DNA of 64,000 nucleotides, from positions 1 through 64,000 of the forward strand of contig JBAOIN010000012.1 in assembly GCA_037045455.1 (NCBI GenBank), given 5' to 3'. Position 1 is the stretch's first letter; every line of letters starts with the position of its first letter. This document shows positions 42,302 to 52,409 of this stretch, piece after piece. This stretch comes from JADKAV01 sp037045455 (GTDB lineage: Bacteria > Actinomycetota > Actinomycetes > S36-B12 > UBA10799). Made by a program: the position numbers and the translations under genes. The notes beneath the pieces are model-generated. The model was not told where the DNA came from. It saw nothing but the letters and a program-made list of their open reading frames with translations, and searched no databases.

Positions 42302-44935
42302 TCACATGCCCTGAATCGAGATCTGCGGGGCATGATCCACGGTTTCCTCCGCCTGCGCGACCGCCGTCCGCAGCTCGAATGCAGCCGCATTGGTACTTGG
42401 CGAGTAGACAACTGCGGAGTCGATCTCGTCCAGCCAATGTCTGGTCGGGAGGTTCGTGACGATCTCCGAACTCGACACGATCACCTCGTCGGCTCGTCGC
42501 ATCTCCGACTGGATTCCCGCAGCGGAGAAGAAGTCCACGTTGAACAGCGCCGGACTGACCTGGTCGGTCAGGCGCTGCGTGGACGGCTTACCTCCCGCGC
42601 CGACCTGCTCGACGGCGAATGCCCGGCGCAGTTCCGCCAGCCGATGCCGGTCGATCGTTGAAGTGATGCGCTGCATCTGCTGGCGATCGATCTGCGCCGC
42701 GATGGACGGGCGCACAGCCGGTGCATCCGCGTCCGGCGCGAGCATCACCTTCCGAAACCCAGCCAGGAACGAGTCCGACTGGGTATCCACCTGCTGAAGA
42801 ACATCATCCGGACCCACCGACCGCAGATGGGGCGTCTGTCCAACAAGTTCGGCGTAAGTCGTTGTGACCAGCTGCCTCCAAAGTCCGCGTACTTCGGGTC
42901 GCAGTCCCTCGGCAATCTCGGCGACGCATCGGCGGGCGGCATCCTCATCGACGGCTCGATAGACCCCGCAACTCACCGTTTTGGGCACGGCTCCCGCCAT
43001 ACCGGAGAACGTCTCCCCGGCATCTTCACTTCGGCCGAAGGGCTGCGCGAGAAATGCGCTGAGTGCTGGAGCCCAGATTCGGTACTGCGCGTAGAGCTTG
43101 GCCAGACGCCGGGCGTTCTCCACCGCGACGGGCAACTCGGCCAGTGCCTGTTCCTCGGCATTCGCGGCGTCGTCCCTGCGGTTCTGCAGTTTCAGGAGAG
43201 CCTGCTTCGTCTTCACGTACTTCGTCATGAGGGCGATCAGCCATCCCACCAGCACCAACCCTGTCAACATGATTGCGAGGCCGGCCAGCACGCCGATCCC
43301 CTTCAGCAGCCAGATGACGCCCAGGCAGCCGATGCCACCGAACAACGACGCGCGACCAAACGTGCGCAGCGAGTGCACGAGGGTCTCGGCTTCTGCGTTG
43401 TCCGCCTCCTGCGGGCGCTGCAGTTCCCTGACGAGCTCAGTCACGCGGCGCTCGTGTTTGGCCAACTGCGAGGCGATGGATATGCCCACCTGCCCCATGT
43501 AGGACCGTTCCCAGGGTCCGTAGGCCTCACTCAACTCGGCCTGCTGCTCATCGGTACTCGTTTGCCAGGATCCGCCCGAGGCACTCGACTGACTCATCGC
43601 CTGCAGCGCACCGTGCACGGCACGGGTGTCGTGCAAAGCGACTCCTTCGACCGGAACTCCTACGAGCAACTGCCCACGGGGACGCCACCGCCCCACATTC
43701 GGCGCCACGTCGTCAATGCGGAAGTAGCGGGCCTTGCTCTCCTGAATGACGGGGCGCACGGAGCCCTGCTGCGCGCCGGAAACCAGTGCGAACGCGCCGT
43801 CCAGGCACGCCTGCCAGAAAGCCCCTTGGCTGGCACCCGAACCAGTTTCGGGGATCCTGACACCCGGCAGGTCACGAAGCCGGGAGTCGAGGTTCGTGAG
43901 CTGGTTCTGCAGACTCTCGAGTTCGTCGGTCCGATTGTCGGCAGCAACTCCTGCGACCGTCACCGTCTTGGCGGAGTCCTGTCCGAATACCATGCCCTGC
44001 ACCGCATTGGCCATCCGCGACTTCGCGCTGTACGACAGTCCCGCTGCGACCTCGCGAGGCGAGCGAATGAGCGCGGCCGCCAGGAACTTGACGTACATGA
44101 CCAGTGCAGCCCAGGCCCCCACGCGCTGCGCGGCCGCCCGGCCTTTGCGCGGCGGCTGGGGCACGAGCTGCACTTGCAGTTCCCGGGCGCGCGACCTCAC
44201 ATCGCTGTTGCTCAGGGCGGACTGGGCCGCTTGAGAATGCAGTTGCTCGGCGTTGAGCACCCCGGCTCGGATGCGATCAGCAATCTCGGTGGCGCTCACC
44301 CGGCGGTGCTGGACTCTGCCGAGCCGGAACTCGTCCGTGGCGTCTGTGTGGTCGAAGAAGGAAGGTCGCGAGCCCGCCCAAAGGCCGGCAACAGTCGCCG
44401 TGTAGGCCGCGACGTGCGCAGCGAAATTCATGAGACTCTCGGGACTGGAGGCGTCATAGAACACCGGAAGGCCAGCGGACTCCACGGACGGCGATTGCTC
44501 CGGAGCACAGATCGAGGTGTCCCAGCCGGGCCAGGGCCCCAAATCAGGGTCCCACTGCGACCCATGGCTCGGCACCATGACGTCCACACGGGCCACGAGT
44601 TCCAGGCTGGCCCCGAGAGTGCCACATCCCGCCTGGAGCACGTCCCGCCGGGCACGCCAGTCCTCCCCGCACCCGATGATGTCGATGGCGATCAGACGGA
44701 CCTCTCGGCCATCTCTGATGTCCAGCAGCCGCACCCAGCGAGGACCCTCTGCCGCGCTCGCCGGCAGCCGCACCGCCAGGTCGGCGAGATTGGCACCATG
44801 CGCCGTGATCTCGGCCAGCGAGACCAGACCGTAGTCCGAGAGCCAAGCGCTCGCGTGCCAGTCCTCGAGGATGTTCACCACAGAACGCGCCACCGCCTGC
44901 TCAGGGTCGAAGACCAACAGGTTGAAGGTGCCCAT
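42302..44935 (-). CDS. Large membrane-anchored protein of the tubulin/GTPase operon
   Basis: An 877-residue protein. The N-terminal domain (LLVFDPEQAVARSVVNILED, WLSDYGLVSLAEITAHGANL) is followed by a long region rich in Ala and charged residues. Two adjacent helices lie near 531-570 (FGGIGCLGVIWLLKGIGVLA and AIMLTGLVLVGWLIALM), with coiled-coil stretches on both sides (DELESLQNQLTNLDSRLRDL before, ALLKLQNRRDDAANAEEQAL after). The ATG shares one base with the stop of the tubulin-like gene. It looks like a membrane adaptor that could tether the tubulin-like protein. I do not recognise the family. Confidence 0.65.
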   Translation of the reverse strand: MGTFNLLVFDPEQAVARSVVNILEDWHASAWLSDYGLVSLAEITAHGANLADLAVRLPASAAEGPRWVRLLDIRDGREVRLIAIDIIGCGEDWRARRDVLQAGCGTLGASLELVARVDVMVPSHGSQWDPDLGPWPGWDTSICAPEQSPSVESAGLPVFYDASSPESLMNFAAHVAAYTATVAGLWAGSRPSFFDHTDATDEFRLGRVQHRRVSATEIADRIRAGVLNAEQLHSQAAQSALSNSDVRSRARELQVQLVPQPPRKGRAAAQRVGAWAALVMYVKFLAAALIRSPREVAAGLSYSAKSRMANAVQGMVFGQDSAKTVTVAGVAADNRTDELESLQNQLTNLDSRLRDLPGVRIPETGSGASQGAFWQACLDGAFALVSGAQQGSVRPVIQESKARYFRIDDVAPNVGRWRPRGQLLVGVPVEGVALHDTRAVHGALQAMSQSSASGGSWQTSTDEQQAELSEAYGPWERSYMGQVGISIASQLAKHERRVTELVRELQRPQEADNAEAETLVHSLRTFGRASLFGGIGCLGVIWLLKGIGVLAGLAIMLTGLVLVGWLIALMTKYVKTKQALLKLQNRRDDAANAEEQALAELPVAVENARRLAKLYAQYRIWAPALSAFLAQPFGRSEDAGETFSGMAGAVPKTVSCGVYRAVDEDAARRCVAEIAEGLRPEVRGLWRQLVTTTYAELVGQTPHLRSVGPDDVLQQVDTQSDSFLAGFRKVMLAPDADAPAVRPSIAAQIDRQQMQRITSTIDRHRLAELRRAFAVEQVGAGGKPSTQRLTDQVSPALFNVDFFSAAGIQSEMRRADEVIVSSSEIVTNLPTRHWLDEIDSAVVYSPSTNAAAFELRTAVAQAEETVDHAPQISIQGM

Positions 44936-47900
44936 TACATCGCCATGGGGCCGTCGGTCGTGGTCGCGTCCGTGGTGATCGCCTCCACCAGCTTCAGCAC
45001 CTCTTCAACGGCCCAAACAAAGTCCTCCGCAATCCCCGCCAGCAGCGGGTACCGGTCGAATTGGTGGAAGTGCGGATTGGCCCGAACATCGCCCACTTTG
45101 AAATACTCGCTGTAGTCGTCCCGGTTCTTGCTCAGGAAGGCGACGGCAGCCTGTTGCCTCCCTTCGACTGACGTCAGGTCAACTGACTGCCCGTCGAGGC
45201 CTTTGTCCCAGCCTGCTGGCGGAGCCCCGGGGGGACGTACTCCGTCCACCAGCCACTGCCGAAGGAAGAACTCCCCGTTCGCGGTCAGGAAGTCACGGCC
45301 GTCACCGATGACCTCGCCGAAGGTGTGCCGCAGAGTCACAAAGGCGTTCAACAGCTTGAAATCCTCGTCGTGGCCGCACGCCGCCAACGCCAGGAGGTGG
45401 CCTTCGAGAAGGGCCGCGGGTTCGTCAAGGCCCTGCTTGGCTGCATCCTGGAACGGCGACAGCAATGGGTTCGGGAAGGCGAACCAGCTCTCCGAGTCCT
45501 CCTCAAACACCTCGATCGGCTCGGACTTCGTATGTGGCTGGGTGCGGTAGCTACCCCGGATGCGGCCCGTGATCTTCGACACCACGTAGCCCGCCAGGAA
45601 CGCCCTGCGTTCCCCCGGCGACATTGCGACGCATTGCGGAAGTGAACGCGCTCTCCGGTTGTTCCAGAATGCCTTGATGGCCCCGTCGGAACTTGCCTTC
45701 AGCCAGGCCGAGTTCAGGGGCTGGAGCAGCGAGGAGAAGGCCAGCGGTGACATCGGCGGGTACGCCGAGAAGACATCGATGAAGTCCGTCGTTCGGGACT
45801 CGTTCTGAGCATTCTCGAAAGCCGACGTCGTCACCGCTGAGGTGTTCGGCCGCAGTCGGAGGTGGTCCCCTAGTGCTTGCCTGACGACGTTGGACTCGGC
45901 GAATGGGATCGCTGAGAACTTGAAGTTCACCTGCACTAGTTCGCTAGCGTCCCGGTGCAACTTCTCCGCCGCCATGGGGTTGATAGCAACCAGCGGCAGC
46001 GCCTGTGCAAGAGCGGATTCGAAACCATTGAGCAGGCCTCGCAGCCGCTCGTCGAATTCCTGACTGCCTGCATCGAGGTACTCCGCAAGCCCGACGGACA
46101 GGTACTCCCCGAAATCGCCGTCCGCCCTGAACACCCAGTCGCGGGCACGCTCGATGATGTCCTCGGTGGAGCACGCGCACGAGAAGCGGGCTGCCGACTT
46201 CGAGCGGAAGACAGAGGCGTTCTCCGGATCGAAACTGAGCCCATTCGGTACCCAAGCGACGGTTTGCAGGATCACGCGCGCCTGCGCCGATTCGTCATTG
46301 TGGCCCAGCCAACGATCTCGCAGGATCTCAGTGACCATCAGGTCCACGGCTTCACTGGGCGATGGCCTCGACGGGCGGGCGTGCATCGTGGCAGCTACGT
46401 GCCCGTCGAACGTGCTGGGGAACGCGTCTGCCTTGAGCAGAACCACTTCGTTGTGGGCGCCTTGGAAGCGCTGGGGCACTCGCTCGTGGGGGCGGGGCCA
46501 ATCGGCGTAGAGCGAGGACTTCAGGTCGGACTGCCCGGAGTCTCGTGGTTCCTTGCCCTTGGCCTGTTCCAATTCCCGTAATTGCAGTGCGAGGGCGTCG
46601 GCCAGTGGATGGGCGAATGACGGCCCGAAGTCCTCGAGCACCATTCCGATCAGGCGCGCCATCTCGCCCTCGGCGCTGCCGGCCAGTCGCTTGGCAATCG
46701 ACGTCATGATGCGCTCTTGCAGGGGATGGCCCTGGCTGACGGCCGCGACCTGGTCGAAGTCCGCCGCGACCTGGTCCGGGATGTCGGGAGTGAAGGGCAG
46801 CAGCCGTGACGAACTGGCGCTCGCCGACAGCTGCTGACGCCACGATGCACACTGCGTCACCATGCCGAGGACGACCTGCCTGGCCACCGGCAGTCCGTAG
46901 CGCGTTGCGATCCCTTCCACCTCAGCCAGGAAGTCCCGGGTGAACTCCGCGTGCCAGCGGAACACCGCGGCGTAGGCGACCTTCGACAGTTCGGCATCGA
47001 TGCTGGGCTTGCTGCGAGCCATGGATTGCCGCAGCGTCCGGATGAATGCCTTGCCTGCCAGAGTTCCGCTGAACTGGCCGTCGTCGAAGATCTGCCTTCC
47101 GGCGACCTCGCGCATCGAGCGAATGAGTTCCTGGCGGGTACCCTCCCCACCGCCGACACTCTGCCTCGAGATCAGTGCGATCGCATCCGTGGTCTCGGGT
47201 GAAAGTCCGAGGTTCGCGATCAGGCGACGGGTAGCCTCGTCAGTTGCCTCGGTCAGGTCCATCTCCGCTGACGTCTGGCCACGATCGTCCCTATGGCCTG
47301 CGATCAACCGGTCAACGGCAACCCTTGACAGCCGCTGCGCAACGTACTCGCCGTAACGATCCCTGCCCAGGGACAACCTGGCGTACCCAAATGTGCCCCA
47401 CAGCAGGGGATCACCGCCGGCGGAACCGCCTTCCCCCATCCACCGCTCATCCAGCGGGGTCGGGGACGGGTTGCCCAGATCACGAGTGCGGAACGCGTCC
47501 ACCGCCGATGCCGAGGCGGTCAGGCCCGCAAGGGCGACGCCCACTGCCCGGTAGATGGATTCGAGTTTCCCATCGCCGAAGGTCGCGCCTTGCAGGCCGT
47601 GTTTGGATCCGATGGGAAAGATGCGCCGGTACATCGTCGGGGTGTTGGGGGGGTTGATGCCGAGCATTCCCAGCAGTTCGGAGTCCGCTTCAGAGGCTCC
47701 CATGGAGGTCGCGAGCAACTCACCCATCATCGCCAGACCGTTGGCCTCCACGCCTCGCCTAGCCTGCGGTGGAATGCCCTCGAAGACTTCCGAGGTGTAC
47801 AGGAACATGGCGGTGCTGGCTCCGAGCTGCCCGTCGATGGACGCCAGGATGCGGGGAACGTCCAGCACCATGGACGCCCCAGTACCACCTGCCATCGAGG

Positions 47901-48450
47901 AAACGATGAGCACCAGGGCGGCCGGGCTGACGGACTCACCCAGACGCTGCGCCAGATCTGTGAGTTCGTTCCTGCCATGCTCCGCGTACATCTTCGACCG
48001 GGCAGTCTTCAGCGCTTCGTAGATCGTCTTGGCCGAGTTGAGCGCCACGCCGCGCCCGACCGCTCGCTCCTGACCCGCCCCTTGGGACAGCGGCGGATCG
48101 CTCTTGTCCGGCAGCCGAAGCCAGCCCGATGTCAGATCGGGACGGGTGTGGCGGGTCTTGTTCCAGACCTGATCGGCCACGATCTTCCAGGTGAGTCCCG
48201 GCTGAGCCAGAGACACGTACATGCCACCTTGTTCATGGACGCCGGGAGGCCGATTGGGTTCGGAGTCGTCCGCTGAGTAGGGGACGTCGAGATGGACGAA
48301 CTGCCAGGCCCCGGGCAACCGATCGATGGACGGATGACCCTCCTTGGCCAGTTTCCGTGACAGTTCGGTGCGCAGGTTGTCCATCATGTACTGGATGGTC
48401 GCCCCACCTGAACCACCGCATCCGATCACCAGCATCGGCTGATACGCCAT
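44935..48450 (-). CDS. Large tubulin/FtsZ-superfamily-like protein
   Basis: A 1171-residue protein. The N-terminus MLVIGCGGSGGATIQYMMDN has the glycine loop of tubulin/FtsZ Rossmann folds, and SSMAGGTGASMVLDVPRIL (MAGGTGAS at residues 186-193) matches the GTP-binding signature GGGTG[ST]G. The first 400 residues fit the family Pfam calls 'Tubulin like' (Tubulin_2), distinct from FtsZ and TubZ; the other 770 residues are mostly helical and unassigned. The ATG at 48450 has GAGGGG five bases upstream; a GTG two codons earlier is less well placed. It heads an eight-gene overlapping operon. GTP-driven assembly on the membrane adaptors is inferred. Confidence 0.8.
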   Translation of the reverse strand: MAYQPMLVIGCGGSGGATIQYMMDNLRTELSRKLAKEGHPSIDRLPGAWQFVHLDVPYSADDSEPNRPPGVHEQGGMYVSLAQPGLTWKIVADQVWNKTRHTRPDLTSGWLRLPDKSDPPLSQGAGQERAVGRGVALNSAKTIYEALKTARSKMYAEHGRNELTDLAQRLGESVSPAALVLIVSSMAGGTGASMVLDVPRILASIDGQLGASTAMFLYTSEVFEGIPPQARRGVEANGLAMMGELLATSMGASEADSELLGMLGINPPNTPTMYRRIFPIGSKHGLQGATFGDGKLESIYRAVGVALAGLTASASAVDAFRTRDLGNPSPTPLDERWMGEGGSAGGDPLLWGTFGYARLSLGRDRYGEYVAQRLSRVAVDRLIAGHRDDRGQTSAEMDLTEATDEATRRLIANLGLSPETTDAIALISRQSVGGGEGTRQELIRSMREVAGRQIFDDGQFSGTLAGKAFIRTLRQSMARSKPSIDAELSKVAYAAVFRWHAEFTRDFLAEVEGIATRYGLPVARQVVLGMVTQCASWRQQLSASASSSRLLPFTPDIPDQVAADFDQVAAVSQGHPLQERIMTSIAKRLAGSAEGEMARLIGMVLEDFGPSFAHPLADALALQLRELEQAKGKEPRDSGQSDLKSSLYADWPRPHERVPQRFQGAHNEVVLLKADAFPSTFDGHVAATMHARPSRPSPSEAVDLMVTEILRDRWLGHNDESAQARVILQTVAWVPNGLSFDPENASVFRSKSAARFSCACSTEDIIERARDWVFRADGDFGEYLSVGLAEYLDAGSQEFDERLRGLLNGFESALAQALPLVAINPMAAEKLHRDASELVQVNFKFSAIPFAESNVVRQALGDHLRLRPNTSAVTTSAFENAQNESRTTDFIDVFSAYPPMSPLAFSSLLQPLNSAWLKASSDGAIKAFWNNRRARSLPQCVAMSPGERRAFLAGYVVSKITGRIRGSYRTQPHTKSEPIEVFEEDSESWFAFPNPLLSPFQDAAKQGLDEPAALLEGHLLALAACGHDEDFKLLNAFVTLRHTFGEVIGDGRDFLTANGEFFLRQWLVDGVRPPGAPPAGWDKGLDGQSVDLTSVEGRQQAAVAFLSKNRDDYSEYFKVGDVRANPHFHQFDRYPLLAGIAEDFVWAVEEVLKLVEAITTDATTTDGPMAM

Positions 48451-48648
48451 TTCCACCCCTCACAAGACCGACGAAGGTCGAGCGGCGCACGCCACATAGG
48501 GCAGCCACCAGATCTGCCCCGAACCTAACCGCAGGCGCAGTCGCTCCACAGCCCCTGCGAGTCCCCCATTGAGGGGACGCCGACCCGGCGCGCCGACCGC
48601 TCTCATGCGAATACGGTCTTGAGCGAACTGCCTTAGGAAGGAACCGGC

Positions 48649-49701
48649 TTGCGATGTTCACGCTGCTCCGCGATCTTGCCTGATCAGGCGGAGATCTGCC
48701 CGGTTTGCGGAGCCCAGCGAGGGACTCGAGAACCCGAACCGGTTGCCTCCGTGGCAGCTGCGCCAGTCGAGATCCCGGTTCCCGCGAGGTCCGTCGAACC
48801 CGCGCAGCTGACCGGGCCTGATGCCCCATGGGCGACCCGTACTGCACAACCCATCCGCAAGTCCCGCTGGAGAGTCCTTGTCATCGCCACCTTTGCGGTT
48901 GTCCTCGTGGCCGGCATTGCTGCCTGGCAGGCGCTCGGCCTGCAGTACGTGAGCGGCAAGCGAAGTTCCCAGGTCGTCTCGAGCTACCTCGACTCAGAGG
49001 GCTATACGGCACCGATCACCACCGTCTGTCCCAACGCTTTGATCACACGTGGGCAGATCATCGAATGCGAGATGAAGAACCGGTCCTCAGGTAACTCCTT
49101 GGGGAAGGCCGCCGTCGAGATCGGGACGGCCGGGGTGGCCACAGTGAAGTGGGTGCGCGGAGTCGAACGTCCACCGACCCCTGCCCCGGTCGCCGAACCG
49201 TCTGCGAGTCCTTCAATTACCACCGCGATGCTCGCGCGGCAGTTCAACAAGTCCGCGCGAGCGAGTCTGAAGAGCAAGCGCGGTCACACGTCCAGCGTGT
49301 GGAGTAGGTTGGTGCCGACTAGGACGCCCGCCGAAGATCCGTGGGTGCTTGCGACTAAGGGTAGGTCTGTCTATCAGCGGTCCTGGAACGGGCACCGCTG
49401 GCAGTCCGAGCGACTAATCACGATGAAGCGCGTTGTGTTCACCCGCATCCGGTCTATCGACGTCAACAAGGACGGCCGCCCTGACTTCTGGCTCGAGGGC
49501 TATGCAGACGGCAGCGGCTACACCTCGATCTACATCAACCGGCGCACATGGGCAGAACAGTCGATCTTCAAGGACGCAAGTGGACGATACGGCGCTTACT
49601 ACGAGGTGGAGTGGCGTGACGGTCGAGTCTGGGTCCAAGGTCACCCAGCCAAGAGGATCCCGGCCACTGTACGCAGGCCACTGGTGTGGGACATCAGCTA
49701 G
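48649..49701 (+). CDS. Zinc-ribbon single-pass membrane protein, divergent gene in the tubulin/GTPase region
   Basis: A 350-residue protein. A zinc ribbon, CSRCSAILPDQAEICPVCG (residues 3-21), precedes one helix near 75-95 (VLVIATFAVVLVAGIAAWQA). Next comes a DUF4333-like extracytoplasmic domain with VVSSYLDSEGY, TVCPNALITRGQIIECEM, and a C-terminal beta domain with DVNKDGRPDFWLEGYADGSG, an FG-GAP/calcium-loop-like sequence. The start is TTG with AGGAAGG seven bases upstream. It shares a 198-base divergent promoter region with the tubulin-like operon and resembles the last gene of that operon in architecture, so it probably belongs to the system. Confidence 0.72.
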   Translation: MRCSRCSAILPDQAEICPVCGAQRGTREPEPVASVAAAPVEIPVPARSVEPAQLTGPDAPWATRTAQPIRKSRWRVLVIATFAVVLVAGIAAWQALGLQYVSGKRSSQVVSSYLDSEGYTAPITTVCPNALITRGQIIECEMKNRSSGNSLGKAAVEIGTAGVATVKWVRGVERPPTPAPVAEPSASPSITTAMLARQFNKSARASLKSKRGHTSSVWSRLVPTRTPAEDPWVLATKGRSVYQRSWNGHRWQSERLITMKRVVFTRIRSIDVNKDGRPDFWLEGYADGSGYTSIYINRRTWAEQSIFKDASGRYGAYYEVEWRDGRVWVQGHPAKRIPATVRRPLVWDIS

Positions 49702-49778
49702 GGAAGTACCCCCGCACAAGGACAGGGAGTTGGCGAAATCCTTGGCAAAGCGTGGCCCGACATCACGGGGACAGCTGA

Positions 49779-52409
49779 CTACGGCTTCGGCGAACCCCAG
49801 TCATCCCAGCCATCGGTGGTGCCGCTGCCCGGCTGGGTGCTCGCCGCGTCACCGGGACCACCCCAGTCGTCCCAATCGCCCGCGGCTGGCGCTGACTGAC
49901 CCGTGCCCGCCCAGTCGCCCCATTGACCGTCCCCGGAAGTGCTGGCCGAGCCCCCGGCAGATACCGTGGCCATCGTCTCGTCAGGTTGCTGAAACAAGGC
50001 CACGTGCTCGGCGAGGGAATCGTTGAGCCGCATTGCCAGGTCATGCATGTCCGACCGGATGTCGTGGTTCGAGAAGAAGTAGACGACCCACGCCTGGTCA
50101 CCGTCGAGCCAGCCGACCCAGTGCCCTTCCAAGTCCAATGGCAACTGCACCGATCCGCCACGCGCCTGCGACAGGTCGCTGACCAGATCCAGTTCCGCAG
50201 ACGTTGCGATGACCTTCGCTACGGCGAAGGGATTGCCCAGTACCTTGGCACGCAGCGCCACACCCTCCACCATCAGCTCCCGCACCGTCTCCACGGAGCC
50301 GTCGCCCACTCTCCTGACCTCTTTGGGATCGAAGGCAGCGGGTTCGATCGAGTCCGGTTGGATGCCCAGACGCTTAGCGATGTAGACAAGATCGCCGGTC
50401 TCCGGGCTGGCGATCCTGATCTTCGCTGTGGCTGCCCTGATCGCCAGCAGCAGGCCCAGCGGGATGCCCACTCCGAGAAGTAGGGCGCCAACAAGCACCC
50501 AGAACTGCACGCCTCGGTTGACCGCTTTCACCCATTCACCCTCAAAGGGAATCGTGACCGGAATCGGAGCTCCACTGTCGTCCAGGGGGGCAGTCATGAC
50601 CGCGACATGACCCAACATGGCCCCATTGCCTGGCGTCGTCGGCGTCGCTGAGACGACCAACGCAGCCGTCTGTCCGGACTCAACGCGCAGGCAATCCTGC
50701 TGGCTCTGGGTAGGCGCGGCAAGCGTGACAGCGCCGTCGGACATGCCTTGCGGGTAGACGTCCAAGGCGGATGCTGAGGCGTCAAGCCAGACGCATCCAG
50801 GTCCGGTGACGCTCACCGCCGCCGAGGCGGACTTCACCCCCTCGACAGCCTCGGTGCCACCCAGCAGCAATCGCTGGTCCGAAACCTGCGGATACTGCGC
50901 TGGGGGTAGCACCCGGATGGGATAGGAGCGCACCTGGTCATGCAACTGGGTCTGGGGCTTGGCCCTCATCTTCATCGACGCAACGAACACCAGCCTGCCC
51001 GAGCCGGGTTGCATGCCAGCCAACTCGACCGGCACTCCCGCGGCCCAGTCCGCCAAGGGTTTGGGAGCCACCACGTCGGTGCTGGTACCGGAACTGGCAC
51101 GGTATTCCAGACTCAGCAACGCTCCTGGGATGTCCGATGCTGGTACCGGTTGTCCTGTCCGTCGACTGACAACCTGCGCCTTCATGGTGGTCGTCTGTCC
51201 CATGGACATCGTGTCCACGGGATCGGTCCAGTCAGGCGTCAGGTCCGTGTCAATGCGTACATTCGTCCGGGTGATCTTGCCAGCAGCAACCCGCTCATGC
51301 TTCTTCGGCAGGAATCGCACCTGCCACGTACCGGCCAGATTCTCACCATCGTCGGCTCGGACCCGGAAGCGAGTGATGGCTGGCGCTACGCCGGCGACCC
51401 GGACGGACAGCGCCTTCGTGGAAAACTCGCCAGGCTGCTCACTCGATGCGATCGTCTTGCCGCTCGGGTTGACCAGAATCGCCTTAAGCCGCGGGTCGCC
51501 GGCATCGGCCAGTACCGAGGCAGTAGTGATGATCGGGTCGAGACCGAACCGAATGATGCTCGTCCCATGCTTGTCGGTACGTTGCTCGCGAACGTTGTCA
51601 TTGGCAACGCGCCCCAATTCGAAGACCAAAGTTCGGGCATCAGCTGCCTCGAGAAAGGCCCAGTGATCGTCCAACGGCGGCGTGCCGCAGCCGTCGCTGC
51701 CATCGGTCACCTGCCGCAACAGTCCGAACGCGGCCGGGTCTGCAGGATCCCTGAGGCCGACTGAGGCCACGTAGACATGCTGCTTGCGCATCGTGGTGAC
51801 CGGTCCACCCCGCTGGCTACAGAGCAGTTCCCGGCCGTCCTGCATCACCGCCGCCCAGTCAGGCTTGTCCGAGTATCCCGGCTGGCCGTAACTACCATCC
51901 ACGTCGTACTTGCCGTCGGTGAAGAACACCAGTAGCTGGCATTTGCTGTCGTCCTGCGCCAACTGTTTCGAGGCCCCCTGCAGGGCGCTGACGTAATCGG
52001 TTCCTTGCCCATCCGACTGGCGTCCGACCGATTCGATCTCGGCACCCGCTTGCCCCATGTTCGGATCGGTCAGTGCCATCCAGCGACCTTCGTGATAGCG
52101 GCCGTCGAAACCGGCCACTGCCAGGGAAACATCCGTCTGCGTGTCCTGGGCGAACTCCTTGAGTTGCTCGGCGAAGTCCTTGGCCGCTGACGCGCGCAGA
52201 TTCTGCGCATCTGTTGCCCGCAGTGATTGTGACTGGTCCATGAGAATCAGGACGCTGGCCCTGCCCTCACCACCCACACACTTCCCGAACGACTGGACCA
52301 TGGCTCCGACGTTGTCCGTTCCGGCAGCGTGCGCCGTTGCCGTTCCACTGAACAGGCAGCACAGCAGAGCCCACAGCATCACTGATCGCACGACTGAGAT
52401 GGGGTGCAC
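49779..52409 (-). CDS. Exported von Willebrand A membrane protein with W-D-D-W-G tail
   Basis: An 876-residue protein: signal peptide (to about residue 28, TATAHA), an extracytoplasmic vWA domain with the MIDAS motif ILMDQSQSL (Asp58, Ser60, Ser62) and LVFFTDGKYDVDG, then beta-rich domains, one helix near 636-657 (FWVLVGALLLGVGIPLGLLL), and a cytoplasmic part of about 220 residues. The C-terminus repeats W-acidic motifs: QWGDWAG, DWDDWGGPG, GWDDWGSPKP. The GTG shares one base with the stop of the upstream small gene. An outside metal-dependent adhesion or sensor domain coupled to cytoplasmic partners is inferred. Confidence 0.82.
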   Translation of the reverse strand: MHPISVVRSVMLWALLCCLFSGTATAHAAGTDNVGAMVQSFGKCVGGEGRASVLILMDQSQSLRATDAQNLRASAAKDFAEQLKEFAQDTQTDVSLAVAGFDGRYHEGRWMALTDPNMGQAGAEIESVGRQSDGQGTDYVSALQGASKQLAQDDSKCQLLVFFTDGKYDVDGSYGQPGYSDKPDWAAVMQDGRELLCSQRGGPVTTMRKQHVYVASVGLRDPADPAAFGLLRQVTDGSDGCGTPPLDDHWAFLEAADARTLVFELGRVANDNVREQRTDKHGTSIIRFGLDPIITTASVLADAGDPRLKAILVNPSGKTIASSEQPGEFSTKALSVRVAGVAPAITRFRVRADDGENLAGTWQVRFLPKKHERVAAGKITRTNVRIDTDLTPDWTDPVDTMSMGQTTTMKAQVVSRRTGQPVPASDIPGALLSLEYRASSGTSTDVVAPKPLADWAAGVPVELAGMQPGSGRLVFVASMKMRAKPQTQLHDQVRSYPIRVLPPAQYPQVSDQRLLLGGTEAVEGVKSASAAVSVTGPGCVWLDASASALDVYPQGMSDGAVTLAAPTQSQQDCLRVESGQTAALVVSATPTTPGNGAMLGHVAVMTAPLDDSGAPIPVTIPFEGEWVKAVNRGVQFWVLVGALLLGVGIPLGLLLAIRAATAKIRIASPETGDLVYIAKRLGIQPDSIEPAAFDPKEVRRVGDGSVETVRELMVEGVALRAKVLGNPFAVAKVIATSAELDLVSDLSQARGGSVQLPLDLEGHWVGWLDGDQAWVVYFFSNHDIRSDMHDLAMRLNDSLAEHVALFQQPDETMATVSAGGSASTSGDGQWGDWAGTGQSAPAAGDWDDWGGPGDAASTQPGSGTTDGWDDWGSPKP

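Noticed and set aside
42827..45115. A 762-codon open frame on the plus strand antisense to the 877-aa membrane protein gene
   Set aside because: Its translation is rich in Arg, His and Gln with no recognisable motif, while the minus-strand frame has helices, coiled coils and coupled starts. In DNA this GC-rich, long antisense frames are expected.
44935..48450. FtsZ or plasmid TubZ segregation gene
   Set aside because: The protein is about three times their length, there is no centromere-like repeat array or TubR gene, and the operon consists of membrane, vWA and GTPase proteins.
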